Source of the DNA: JBAYJS01 sp041664985
GTDB lineage: Bacteria; Patescibacteriota; Patescibacteriia; Buchananbacterales; UBA6539
Length of the DNA stretch: 29,215 nucleotides
Assembly (NCBI GenBank): GCA_041664985.1
Contig: JBAYJS010000011.1
Location: 1-29,215, forward strand
Reading direction: 5' to 3'
Of the stretch, positions 13,457 through 21,220 are shown in pieces. Numbering within the stretch: position 1 is the stretch's first letter; each line of letters starts with the position of its first letter. Below the pieces are notes generated by a model. That model was not told the origin of the DNA. It saw only the letters and a list, made by a program, of their open reading frames with translations, and did no database searches. The position numbers and the translations under genes are program-made.

Positions 13457-14420
13457 AAAAACCTAAATATCTGATTTCTTCCTGAAGTTGAATTCCCAGC
13501 TGATTACGCGCATGCATTTTAACATCGGAAATTAACATCATCACGTGTTCGGCTTTAGCCTCACCGATATTAATAAAAAAAGCCGCGTGCCTTTCTGAAA
13601 TCTGGCAACCGCCGATTTTTTTTCCTTTCAGCCCTAAATGATCAATGATAAAAGCACTTGATAATTTGCCGTGAGCGGTTGCTTTTTGCCAGTCATCTTG
13701 GGAAACATCAAGTCCCTTAATTATCTTTTTTTCATCAAGCTTAGTTTGATCCAATTTAATATTTTTAAAAACACAGCCGGCACTTGGCTCAAGCGGCAAT
13801 TTTTGATTTCTTTCTTTGATAATCCCAATCATTTTTTCCTGAATTTCTTTTTGGGAAGCTTTGGCCAATTTAACCGTGACTGACAAAATCACGCCGGGAT
13901 TTTTTTTCAATTCACTTTCACGATATTCGTATTTCATATCGGCTTGGCTGAAATTTTTCACTTGTTTATTTTGATAAACTTTGACTTCTTTGACTAATCG
14001 GCCCAAGCTGACGCCATAAGCGCCGGCATTGCCAAAAGCCGCTCCGCCAACCGTACCGGGAATTCCCGCCAAAGTTTCCAAACCAGTCAATCCGGCTTGG
14101 CTTGAAGCGCCAACCAGTCGACTTAAATTTAAACCGGAGTCAGCCGTAATCTCGTCATCTTTGATTTCAAAGTTACTGCTGGTATTTTTAATCACTAATC
14201 CCTCAAAACCTTGATCGGAAACCAAAAGATTGCTGCCCCAGCCTAAAATAAAATATGAAATTTTTAATTCCTCGGCGGCAATGACCGCGTTTAAAAGTTC
14301 TTCACTGTTTTTTGCGACAAAAAAATATTTAGCCGGTCCGCCAATTTTAAAAGTGGTAAACCCGGCCAACGGCTCATTTTCTTTAACTTCGCCTAGCTTG
14401 CTTTGCAGTTTTTTTAGCAT
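13455..14420 (-). CDS. murB: UDP-N-acetylenolpyruvoylglucosamine reductase MurB
   Basis: FAD-dependent enzyme that reduces UDP-GlcNAc-enolpyruvate to UDP-MurNAc with NADPH, the second step of peptidoglycan precursor synthesis in the cytoplasm. The 321 residues fit the shorter type II group. FAD-binding motifs are TTFKIGGPAKYF, GWGSNLLVSD and AGIPGTVGGAAFGNAGAYG. YEYRESELKK carries the conserved Tyr and Arg. The proton donor position is Cys216 (PSAGCVFKN) where many MurB enzymes have Ser; Cys occurs in some type II members and should still donate a proton. The catalytic Glu is in LQEEIRYLGF at the C-terminus. It is the last gene of the mur cluster, 22 bases after murC. Confidence 0.97.
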   Translation of the reverse strand: MLKKLQSKLGEVKENEPLAGFTTFKIGGPAKYFFVAKNSEELLNAVIAAEELKISYFILGWGSNLLVSDQGFEGLVIKNTSSNFEIKDDEITADSGLNLSRLVGASSQAGLTGLETLAGIPGTVGGAAFGNAGAYGVSLGRLVKEVKVYQNKQVKNFSQADMKYEYRESELKKNPGVILSVTVKLAKASQKEIQEKMIGIIKERNQKLPLEPSAGCVFKNIKLDQTKLDEKKIIKGLDVSQDDWQKATAHGKLSSAFIIDHLGLKGKKIGGCQISERHAAFFINIGEAKAEHVMMLISDVKMHARNQLGIQLQEEIRYLGF

Positions 14421-14442
14421 AAATATTTTTAACTAATAATTT

Positions 14443-15831
14443 TTAAACATTAGCCAATTTGTCGCGCACTCGATAAACGTCGCCTGCGCCCATAGTGACT
14501 AAAACCAAACCCGGTTTAATTTTTTGGCGCAAATAATTTATGGTTTCATTTAAATCACCCGAGTAAACAACATTTTTATGATATTCTTTGGTCCTTTGGG
14601 CCAAATCCTGAGAAGTAATATCTAATGACTGCTCGCGGGCGGAAGCAAAAATATCAGCAAATAAAACCAGGTCAGCATCCGAAAAACTTTGAGCAAAATC
14701 ATCCAACAACGCTTTAGTCCTTGAGGCCATGTGGGGCTGAAAAACGCACCAAATCGGCTGACTCGGATAGCGATGGCGAATTGCCTGCAAAGTGGTTTTA
14801 ATCGCCGTTGGATGATGGCCGTAATCATCAACAAAAGTAATGCCATTTCTTTCGGAAACATCAAAGCGCCTTTCCGTACCCAAAAAACCGGCCAAAATGC
14901 TTCTTATTTTTTCCAGCTCAATCCCCTCGTTTAAACCGATAATAATTGCGGCTGTGGCATTTAAAACATTATGATTGCCAAAAAGTTTTAACCTAAATTC
15001 ACCAAATTCTTCTTGTTGATTTTTTAATTTAAAAATTGTCTGGTCAAATTCCAGCCGGACATCATAAGGCTGCCAAAAATTGTCATCATTAAAACCATAA
15101 GTGACTATTTTTTTATTACCCAAAATAATTTTTTTGATACTTGGCCAATCGCCGCAAGCAACAACCAAATTTTTGGTTTTCAAAATCAGTTGGGCAAAAG
15201 CCGCTTCCATGGTTTCGATATTTGGATAAACATCAACGTGTTCCCATTCTAAACTGGTAATCAAAGAAACTGACGGATTTAAATCCAAAAATTTTGGCGT
15301 CAAATCTTTTCGGCTTTTGATATATTCATCGCCTTCAACGATAAAATGTTTACCGCCGGCCCAAGCCGCATTACTTTTTAAATCAGGCACTATTCCGGTA
15401 CCGACTAAAAAACTTGCCTGCAAACCGGCTTGCGAAAATAAATAAGCCAGCAAACCAGTCGTAGTGGTTTTACCGTGCACACCGGTGACTGCAATGGTTC
15501 TTTTTTCTTGGCTTAGTAAACCCCGTAATTTTGAATCGGAAATACTTGGCAAATTTCTTTTTTCAGTTTCTGCCACTTCGACATTATTATTTCCCCAAGA
15601 GGTGCCAACCACCACCAAATCAGGATTGCAATCCAAATTAGCCGGGTTGAATTCTTCAAACACCTCAATATTGCTATCGGCTAAAATTTTGTCGGTAATG
15701 AATTTTTCTTGTACGTCCGAGCCAAAAACCGTCATGCCTTTTTGCCGGCAAATTACCGCTAACCCCGACATGGCAACACCTTTGATACCGATAAAATAAA
15801 TTGTTTTTATTTTGGTTAAATCTATATTCAT
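14443..15831 (-). CDS. murC: UDP-N-acetylmuramate-L-alanine ligase MurC
   Basis: ATP-dependent ligase that adds the first amino acid, L-alanine, to UDP-MurNAc. The 462 residues fit the family. The N-terminal Rossmann motif is YFIGIKGVAMSGLA, the ATP-binding P-loop is AVTGVHGKTTTTG, and the signature DDYGHHPTAI precedes the C-terminal domain. ATP/Mg contacts are seen in FIVEGDEY and SLEWEHVDVYPN. The first glycine loop has Lys where MurC usually has Gly, a variant also found in the related Mpl ligases. The mur gene neighbourhood and HHPT signature favour MurC. It is followed by murB; murG ends 1 base before its start. Confidence 0.95.
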   Translation of the reverse strand: MNIDLTKIKTIYFIGIKGVAMSGLAVICRQKGMTVFGSDVQEKFITDKILADSNIEVFEEFNPANLDCNPDLVVVGTSWGNNNVEVAETEKRNLPSISDSKLRGLLSQEKRTIAVTGVHGKTTTTGLLAYLFSQAGLQASFLVGTGIVPDLKSNAAWAGGKHFIVEGDEYIKSRKDLTPKFLDLNPSVSLITSLEWEHVDVYPNIETMEAAFAQLILKTKNLVVACGDWPSIKKIILGNKKIVTYGFNDDNFWQPYDVRLEFDQTIFKLKNQQEEFGEFRLKLFGNHNVLNATAAIIIGLNEGIELEKIRSILAGFLGTERRFDVSERNGITFVDDYGHHPTAIKTTLQAIRHRYPSQPIWCVFQPHMASRTKALLDDFAQSFSDADLVLFADIFASAREQSLDITSQDLAQRTKEYHKNVVYSGDLNETINYLRQKIKPGLVLVTMGAGDVYRVRDKLANV

Positions 15832-15832
15832 A

Positions 15833-16879
15833 TTAAGAAATCATTTTAATAATTCTTTGGGTTGCGTCCAGCGGCATAACTTTAATGATGTTTCGACTCA
15901 AATTGGCTTTTTCAATTGGATCATTTAAAAGTTGCTTGATGGCTAAAACCAAATCTTTAGGCGTTAAATTTTCTTCGTTTAGCATCAAAACTGCGTTATT
16001 TTTGAAAAATTCCAAAGCGTTTTTTTCCTGATGGGTCTTGGGCATTGGGATAATAATGGCTGGTTTTTGCAAAGCGGTTAATTCAGTCAAAGTCGCCAGT
16101 CCCGCCCGGGAAACAACCAAATCGGCAATCGCATAAGCGTTTTTGAGTTCATCGGTTAAAAAATCAAAACTTTTATACCGGGAATGAACCGCCTGTTCTT
16201 TAAGCCGGCCACCGGTTAGATGAATCACTTGGCAAAAAGAAACCAACTCTGGCAAACTTTTCAAAACCAGCTCATTTAAACTGGCAGCGCCGGTACCACC
16301 GCCGGTGATTAAAATAGTCGGTACATTTGGGTCAAGTTTAAAAAAGTCATAACCGGCTTGTTTGGTGCCGGTTAAAATTTCTTGACGATAAGGATTGCCG
16401 ACCCAAACGGTTTTTTTGGCTGAAAAATCCGCTAACGATTTTTCAAAAGCAACCGTGATGATATTGGCGGCCGGCGCCATTAATTTATTGGCTAACCCGG
16501 GTTCAACATCTTGCTGACAAATTAAAGTCGGCCGGCGCAATAACCAAGCCGCCCAAATCAAAGGCACTGAAACAAACCCGCCGGCAGAAATTACCACTGA
16601 CGGTTTAAGCTTATTAATCAAAATCAAAGACTGAAAAAATCCGGCGATTACCAAGAACGGATCCAAAAAGTTTTTCAAACTAAAATAGCGACGGAGTTTG
16701 CCCGACGAAATTGTTTTAATCGGAATTTGATAGCTCGAAATTAATTTTTTTTCCGGGCCATCTTTGGTTGCCACCCACAAAAATTCGGCTTGGGGATTTT
16801 GCCTTTTTAATTCCTCAAAAATAGCAATAAGGGGGCTAACCGAACCCATGGTACCGCCCCCGGAAAAGATGATTCTCAT
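15833..16879 (-). CDS. murG: Undecaprenyldiphospho-muramoylpentapeptide GlcNAc transferase MurG
   Basis: GT-B glycosyltransferase that adds GlcNAc to lipid I, giving lipid II at the inner face of the membrane. The 348 residues match the family. The first glycine loop is FSGGGTMGSVSPLIAI and the second is ITGGGTGAASLNELV. The UDP-GlcNAc pocket shows SRAGLATLTELTAL and IIPMPKTHQEKNALEF. The His usually found in GGTGGH of the first loop is replaced by Ser13. I believe this variant recurs in Patescibacteria MurG. The gene lies between ftsW and murC, with a 55-base gap toward ftsW in which no firm promoter was found. Confidence 0.95.
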   Translation of the reverse strand: MRIIFSGGGTMGSVSPLIAIFEELKRQNPQAEFLWVATKDGPEKKLISSYQIPIKTISSGKLRRYFSLKNFLDPFLVIAGFFQSLILINKLKPSVVISAGGFVSVPLIWAAWLLRRPTLICQQDVEPGLANKLMAPAANIITVAFEKSLADFSAKKTVWVGNPYRQEILTGTKQAGYDFFKLDPNVPTILITGGGTGAASLNELVLKSLPELVSFCQVIHLTGGRLKEQAVHSRYKSFDFLTDELKNAYAIADLVVSRAGLATLTELTALQKPAIIIPMPKTHQEKNALEFFKNNAVLMLNEENLTPKDLVLAIKQLLNDPIEKANLSRNIIKVMPLDATQRIIKMIS

Positions 16880-16934
16880 ATTCTAAAAATACCAAATTCT
16901 TAAGAAAAAATCAATGTTATATTGCCCAAAAATC

Positions 16935-18101
16935 CTATTTTATTTGATAATGTTTGGAAATATTAATCAAAATTCCAAAGGCGGCCAAATTTGAGAATAA
17001 AGCCGTGCCGCCATAGCTGACAAACGGCAAAGGAATACCGGTTAAAGGCATTAAGCCGACGATGGCGGCAATATTGTAAAAAGATTGAAAAATAAACCAA
17101 GTGATAATACCAACCACGATAAAACGGGCATAGTCGTCTGTGGTTGCCATGGCTAATTTAAAACCGCGCCAAGCTAAAACTAAAAAAGCGACAACCAAAG
17201 CCATGGCAAAAATAAAACCCAACTCTTCGCTAACAATGGCAAAAATCGAATCACCCATCACTTCGGGTAAATAGGCGAATTTCTGTTGTGATTGGCCAAA
17301 ACCCAAACCAAAAATCCCGCCTGAACCAATCGCCAAAAGCGCTTGATTAATATGATAGCCAGTCCCCTGAGGATCAAGCTCGGGATGTAAAAAAATCATT
17401 AAGCGGGCAATTCTGTAAGGCGCTTGAGCAAATAAAAAACCGGCGCCGACCATTCCGGCCACAACCAGACCAATCATATGTTTAATTTTAGCGCCGGCGG
17501 CAAAATAAATTGCCAAAGCAATCGTGCCAACCACCAGTAAAGTGCCAAAATCCGGTTGGGCAACAATCAGTAAAGCCACCAGCCCAAACATGACAGTAAA
17601 AGGAACTAAGCCATTCCAAAAATCTTCGTTCATTGCTTTGCCGCGATAAGAAAACCAACCAGCCAGGGACAAAATTAAAAGCAATTTCACAAATTCCGCC
17701 GGCTGAAAAGAAGAACCGGCAATTTTAATCCAACTTTTAGCCGAACCATGCGTCAAAGAAAGACCGGGGATAAAAACTAAAATTAAAAGAATAATCGAAA
17801 CCGCAAAAAGTAAAACCGTTCTTTTTTCCCAAGTTCGATAATCGATTTTTGCCAATAAAAAAAACAAAAATAAACCGGGCAACAAACCAAAAATTATTTG
17901 ATGTTTAAACAAATAATAAGTATCGCCATACTGTTTATAAGAATCAACACTGGAAGCTGAAGAAAGCATCACCAAACCAAAAATCATGATGCCAAAAACC
18001 AAAAAAATTAAAAACCAGTCCGGCCGGCCGCCAGACAGGCTCGCCTTGGCTTTGGGGAAATTTAACAATCGATTTTTTGTCCCGATTCGATGATTAATCA
18101 T
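16935..18101 (-). CDS. ftsW: SEDS peptidoglycan polymerase FtsW
   Basis: Membrane glycosyltransferase of the SEDS family that polymerises lipid II at the division septum together with a class B penicillin-binding protein. The 388 residues contain about ten hydrophobic helices. Signature blocks are GYHINQALLAIGSGGIFGLG, QKFAYLPEVMGDSIFAIVSEE with the family Pro-Glu, and PLTGIPLPFVSYGGTALFSN at the C-terminal side. The short cytoplasmic N-terminus (about 25 residues) includes SLSGGRPDW, whose DNA is strikingly GC-rich. Position between murD and murG is the classical dcw order and favours FtsW over RodA. It starts 5 bases after the murD stop. Confidence 0.94.
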   Translation of the reverse strand: MINHRIGTKNRLLNFPKAKASLSGGRPDWFLIFLVFGIMIFGLVMLSSASSVDSYKQYGDTYYLFKHQIIFGLLPGLFLFFLLAKIDYRTWEKRTVLLFAVSIILLILVFIPGLSLTHGSAKSWIKIAGSSFQPAEFVKLLLILSLAGWFSYRGKAMNEDFWNGLVPFTVMFGLVALLIVAQPDFGTLLVVGTIALAIYFAAGAKIKHMIGLVVAGMVGAGFLFAQAPYRIARLMIFLHPELDPQGTGYHINQALLAIGSGGIFGLGFGQSQQKFAYLPEVMGDSIFAIVSEELGFIFAMALVVAFLVLAWRGFKLAMATTDDYARFIVVGIITWFIFQSFYNIAAIVGLMPLTGIPLPFVSYGGTALFSNLAAFGILINISKHYQIK

Positions 18102-18106
18102 AAAAG

Positions 18107-19537
18107 TTAATTTTGGCCAGTTACTTTTGCCAATTTACTAACAGCTGTCACAAATTGGTCGCCCCGATCATACTCATTAATAAAAAGATTAAAAGAAGCA
18201 CAAGCCGGCGAGAGTAAAACTACGTCATCTTTTTTAGCCAAACTGGCGGCTATTCGGACGGCTTTGGGCATATCAGGCGCTTTAATTAAAATCTTTTTAA
18301 AACCAATCTGCTTTAATGATTTTAAAATTTGGTCCGAACCAAGCCCCGGCAATAAAATTATCGCTTGGCAATTTTTTTTAATTACTTCAGCTAAAGCTTG
18401 ATATTTAAAATTCGGAATATTTTTAGAAGTGCCGCCGGCGATTAAAATTATCTTTTTGGGTAATAAGGCTTTAAGCGCTGCCATGGTGCCGTCAGGCGTG
18501 GTGGCGGTAGTGTCATTGATATATTCGACTCCTTTGATTTTTTTGATCAATTCAATCCGACCGGGCAGTCCCAAAAAATTATTTAAGGCTATTTTAATTT
18601 GCGAACCTGAAACTTTAAAAATTTCTGCAACCAAAACCGCCGCTAAAATATTTTCCAAATTATGCTCCCCTTTTAACTTGGTTGCATTTTTATTTATCAA
18701 TTTGACAGTTTTGCCATTGCGTCGAAAATAAATATAATCATTTTTAATGAAGCTACCGTTTTGATCGGCAAAAAACTTTTTGGAAAACCAAAAACGTTGA
18801 CCCAAAACTTGCCCACCCATTTTTTTGGTTGCCAAATTATCAAAATTCAAAATGGTAAAATCAATTTTTGTTTGAAATTTAAAAATATTTTTTTTCGCTT
18901 CAATATACTCATTCATTCCCGAATAACGATTCAAATGGTCAGGATAAATATTGGTGACAACGGCAATTTGCGGACTCAATTTTTGGTTTCCCAAAACTTC
19001 AAGCTGCCAGGAGGAAAGTTCCAAAACCACTAAATCGTTTTTTTTAATTTTATCTAAAATTGCCATCATCGGCTGCTGAGGCAGACCCGCCAGCCAAACT
19101 TTAGCGACTTTTTTCAGGTTTGACTGCTGTAGCATCTTATAAATCAAGGTACTGGTGGTTGATTTGCCGCGAGTGCCGGTTATGCCAATAATTTTTGCCG
19201 GACAATTTTTAAAAAATAAACTGGCTTCATTCTCGATTAAAACTCCAAATTTACTGGCAATTTTCAAATATTGGGAATTTTTTGGCACACCGGGATTTTG
19301 AACGATTAAATCGGCATTTTTAAAATCACTTGTCTGATGTTTACCTAAAACCAGCCTGCAAGCTTTTAAATTTTTTATTTTTTTCAAAGATGATTCTAGC
19401 TCTTTGGCCGATTTTAAATCCGTAACCGTCACAATCGCGCCGTGTTTTACCAACCAATTAACAGAAGCGACTCCACCGCCGTGGAGCCCCAAACCCATTA
19501 CTGTCACTCTTTTATTTTTGAATGAATTTTTTGTCAT
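18107..19537 (-). CDS. murD: UDP-N-acetylmuramoylalanine-D-glutamate ligase MurD
   Basis: ATP-dependent ligase that adds D-glutamate to UDP-MurNAc-L-Ala in the cytoplasm. The 476 residues are in the family range. It begins with a Rossmann-like RVTVMGLGLHGGGVASVNWL, followed by the P-loop GITGTRGKSTTSTLIY, which has Arg where Asn is common. Central motifs are VVLELSSWQLE and VVTNIYPDHLNRY; the C-terminal domain has YINDTTATTPDGTMAAL and KIILIAGGTSKN. LLSPACASFNLFINEYDRG is the typical closing signature. It lies between mraY (21 bases upstream) and ftsW. Confidence 0.97.
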   Translation of the reverse strand: MTKNSFKNKRVTVMGLGLHGGGVASVNWLVKHGAIVTVTDLKSAKELESSLKKIKNLKACRLVLGKHQTSDFKNADLIVQNPGVPKNSQYLKIASKFGVLIENEASLFFKNCPAKIIGITGTRGKSTTSTLIYKMLQQSNLKKVAKVWLAGLPQQPMMAILDKIKKNDLVVLELSSWQLEVLGNQKLSPQIAVVTNIYPDHLNRYSGMNEYIEAKKNIFKFQTKIDFTILNFDNLATKKMGGQVLGQRFWFSKKFFADQNGSFIKNDYIYFRRNGKTVKLINKNATKLKGEHNLENILAAVLVAEIFKVSGSQIKIALNNFLGLPGRIELIKKIKGVEYINDTTATTPDGTMAALKALLPKKIILIAGGTSKNIPNFKYQALAEVIKKNCQAIILLPGLGSDQILKSLKQIGFKKILIKAPDMPKAVRIAASLAKKDDVVLLSPACASFNLFINEYDRGDQFVTAVSKLAKVTGQN

Positions 19538-19558
19538 TGATTTAAAATTCCATAAATT

Positions 19559-20599
19559 CTAAACTTTGTCGGCTAAAAACAAAATCAAACCGACAATTGA
19601 ACAAACACCGGCAATAACCCAAAAGCGCATCACGATTTTTGGCTCGGGCCAACCTTTGGCTTCCAAATGATGATGAAGCGGCGAGGAAATAAATATTTTT
19701 TTGCCAAAAAGTTTTTTGGAAGTCATCTGAATTAAAACTGAAATAGTTTCCACTACAAAAATAAAACCAATAATCGGCAAAAGTAATGCGGCGTTGGTTA
19801 GCATGGCAATAATGCCTAAAGTTACACCCAAAGACATTGAACCGGTATCGCCCATAAAAAACCTAGCCGGATTAATATTAAACCACAAAAAAGCCAAAAG
19901 GGCGCCACCAATCACGCCACAAAAAGCCGCCAAATCGTAACGACCCTGGGCAAAGGCAATCGCGCCGTAAGCGCCAAAAGCGACTAAAAGCGTGCCCCCG
20001 GCCAAACCGTCCAAACCATCTACCTCATTGACCGAAAAAGCCGTTGATACAATTACAAAAATAAAAAACGGAATATACCAAAACCCAATATCCAAATAAC
20101 CCAAAAACGGCACGTAAAGAATGGTCCAGCCTAATTTACTGTAAAACCACCAAGCGCCAACTGCGGCAATCAAACTATAGATTAAAAAGCGATGGCGCAT
20201 GCGCAAACCGCCGCCGTTTTTACCCATTTTCCAGCTATCAAATAAATCGTCAACCATGCCAACCAAAGCCGAAGCAACCAAGGCGCCCAAAGGCAAAAGC
20301 GTTTGTTGTCGGGATAAAAAATTGAGCTGACCAAAAATTCCGTCAAAAAACCGGGCTAAATAAAAAAACAAAAGACTTAAAAATAAAGTTGTTCCCCAAA
20401 CCAAAATTCCGCCCATCGTTGGCGTGCCGGCTTTCTTTTTATGCATGGCCGCAAAAATCGGCGCCGCTTTGGAATCCCTAATCCCCTTGCCTAAACCATA
20501 TTTATATAAAAATTTGGTCAGAATCGGCGTCCAAATCAAAGCCAAAACAAAAGACAGCGTAGCTAAAATAAAAATTTTACTGATAAAAAAACTAGTCAC
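19559..20599 (-). CDS. mraY: Phospho-MurNAc-pentapeptide transferase MraY
   Basis: Integral membrane enzyme that transfers phospho-MurNAc-pentapeptide onto undecaprenyl phosphate, forming lipid I. The 346 residues give about ten membrane helices. Signatures: HKKKAGTPTMGG near 53-64, the Asp pair in GMVDDLFDSWK, FSVNEVDGLDGLAGG, FFMGDTGSMSLGVTLG, and the HHH motif in SSPLHHHLEAKGWPEPKIV. The start is a GTG at 20599, 3 bases after the stop of the preceding membrane protein gene; no better ATG precedes the first helix. It supplies the substrate for MurG in the same operon. Confidence 0.97.
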   Translation of the reverse strand: MTSFFISKIFILATLSFVLALIWTPILTKFLYKYGLGKGIRDSKAAPIFAAMHKKKAGTPTMGGILVWGTTLFLSLLFFYLARFFDGIFGQLNFLSRQQTLLPLGALVASALVGMVDDLFDSWKMGKNGGGLRMRHRFLIYSLIAAVGAWWFYSKLGWTILYVPFLGYLDIGFWYIPFFIFVIVSTAFSVNEVDGLDGLAGGTLLVAFGAYGAIAFAQGRYDLAAFCGVIGGALLAFLWFNINPARFFMGDTGSMSLGVTLGIIAMLTNAALLLPIIGFIFVVETISVLIQMTSKKLFGKKIFISSPLHHHLEAKGWPEPKIVMRFWVIAGVCSIVGLILFLADKV

Positions 20600-20602
20600 A
20601 AA

Positions 20603-20974
20603 TTAATAATTAATGAAAGTGATAAAAATTGAAGCTAAAACAAAAATCAATTGGCAAAGACTGCAAGCGCCAACCAAAAAATAACCAATCATTTTTTCTT
20701 TGCGATAAATAATGGCGCTGGCAAGCAAATTAATCAAAATAAAAAGCAAACCTAAACCCGGCATGACCAAAATTTGATACCACGGACCGATTAAATCAAT
20801 GCCATAATAAATATTGTAATGCAAAGGTACTGATTCGGAAAAATTTTTAAATTGCCAAATCAACCCAAGCCACAAAATGAAATTAGCTACAATACTAAAA
20901 ATCAAATTGGTTTTTATGATTCGATCGCGCCAATAAGAATCAAAAAGAATTGGATTGTAATGTTGATTAAACAT
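20603..20974 (-). CDS. DUF1648-like small membrane protein
   Basis: A membrane protein of about 123 residues at the head of the mur cluster. It has three hydrophobic helices: FSIVANFILWLGLIW, ILVMPGLGLLFILINLLAS and FLVGACSLCQLIFVLASIF. Between the first and second lies VPLHYNIYYGIDLIGPW, which resembles the P-x-H-x-N-x-x-G-x-x-D signature of DUF1648/SdpI-type proteins. The function is unknown, and the link with cell-wall synthesis is by position only (3 bases before mraY). I chose the ATG at 20974; a TTG at 20989 would add five residues. No clear ribosome binding site is seen. Confidence 0.75.
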   Translation of the reverse strand: MFNQHYNPILFDSYWRDRIIKTNLIFSIVANFILWLGLIWQFKNFSESVPLHYNIYYGIDLIGPWYQILVMPGLGLLFILINLLASAIIYRKEKMIGYFLVGACSLCQLIFVLASIFITFINY

Positions 20975-21109
20975 AATAAAAACTGGCAATTAATTTTAAT
21001 AACTATATGTTTAATAATAACAATTATTTCCAATTTTGTCCATTTGAATTATTTAAAAAATAAACCAGTCAGGATTAAAATGATTTTTCCCAACCTAACC
21101 GATTTTTAA
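20960..21109 (+). CDS. Possible small single-span membrane protein
   Basis: A 49-codon open frame whose first 15 bases overlap the divergent DUF1648-like gene. It would encode a basic start (MLIKHNKNW), one hydrophobic helix (QLILITICLIITIISNFV) and a basic tail. The charge layout is that of a small membrane protein, but there is no clear ribosome binding site or promoter, and AT-rich DNA readily yields such frames by chance. The remainder of this 230-base gap holds only the pilB promoter region. Confidence 0.25.
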   Translation: MLIKHNKNWQLILITICLIITIISNFVHLNYLKNKPVRIKMIFPNLTDF

Positions 21110-21160
21110 TCCCAATAAAACGGACAAAATTAAGCCATCAGCCAAACCTAGTCTAAAAAC

Positions 21161-21189
21161 TTTTTAAAAAATTAATTTTGTGTTATAAT
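21161..21189 (+). promoter_or_regulatory. Probable promoter of the type IV pilus operon
   Basis: TATAAT at 21184-21189 is a perfect -10 hexamer, 31 bases before the pilB ATG. The -35 is weak (TTTTTA at about 21161, 17-base spacing). It is the only good candidate in the gap between the divergent mur and pil operons. Confidence 0.5.
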
Positions 21190-21220
21190 AAAGACTGTCT
21201 AACCCTTAAGCTAAAACAAA

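Noticed and set aside
18021..18040. GC-rich palindrome-like DNA in the ftsW N-terminus, possible second in-frame repeat (SLSGGRPD)
   Set aside because: Only part of it resembles the CLPAGR repeat and the arms do not pair well; it could be a decayed copy but the evidence is too thin.
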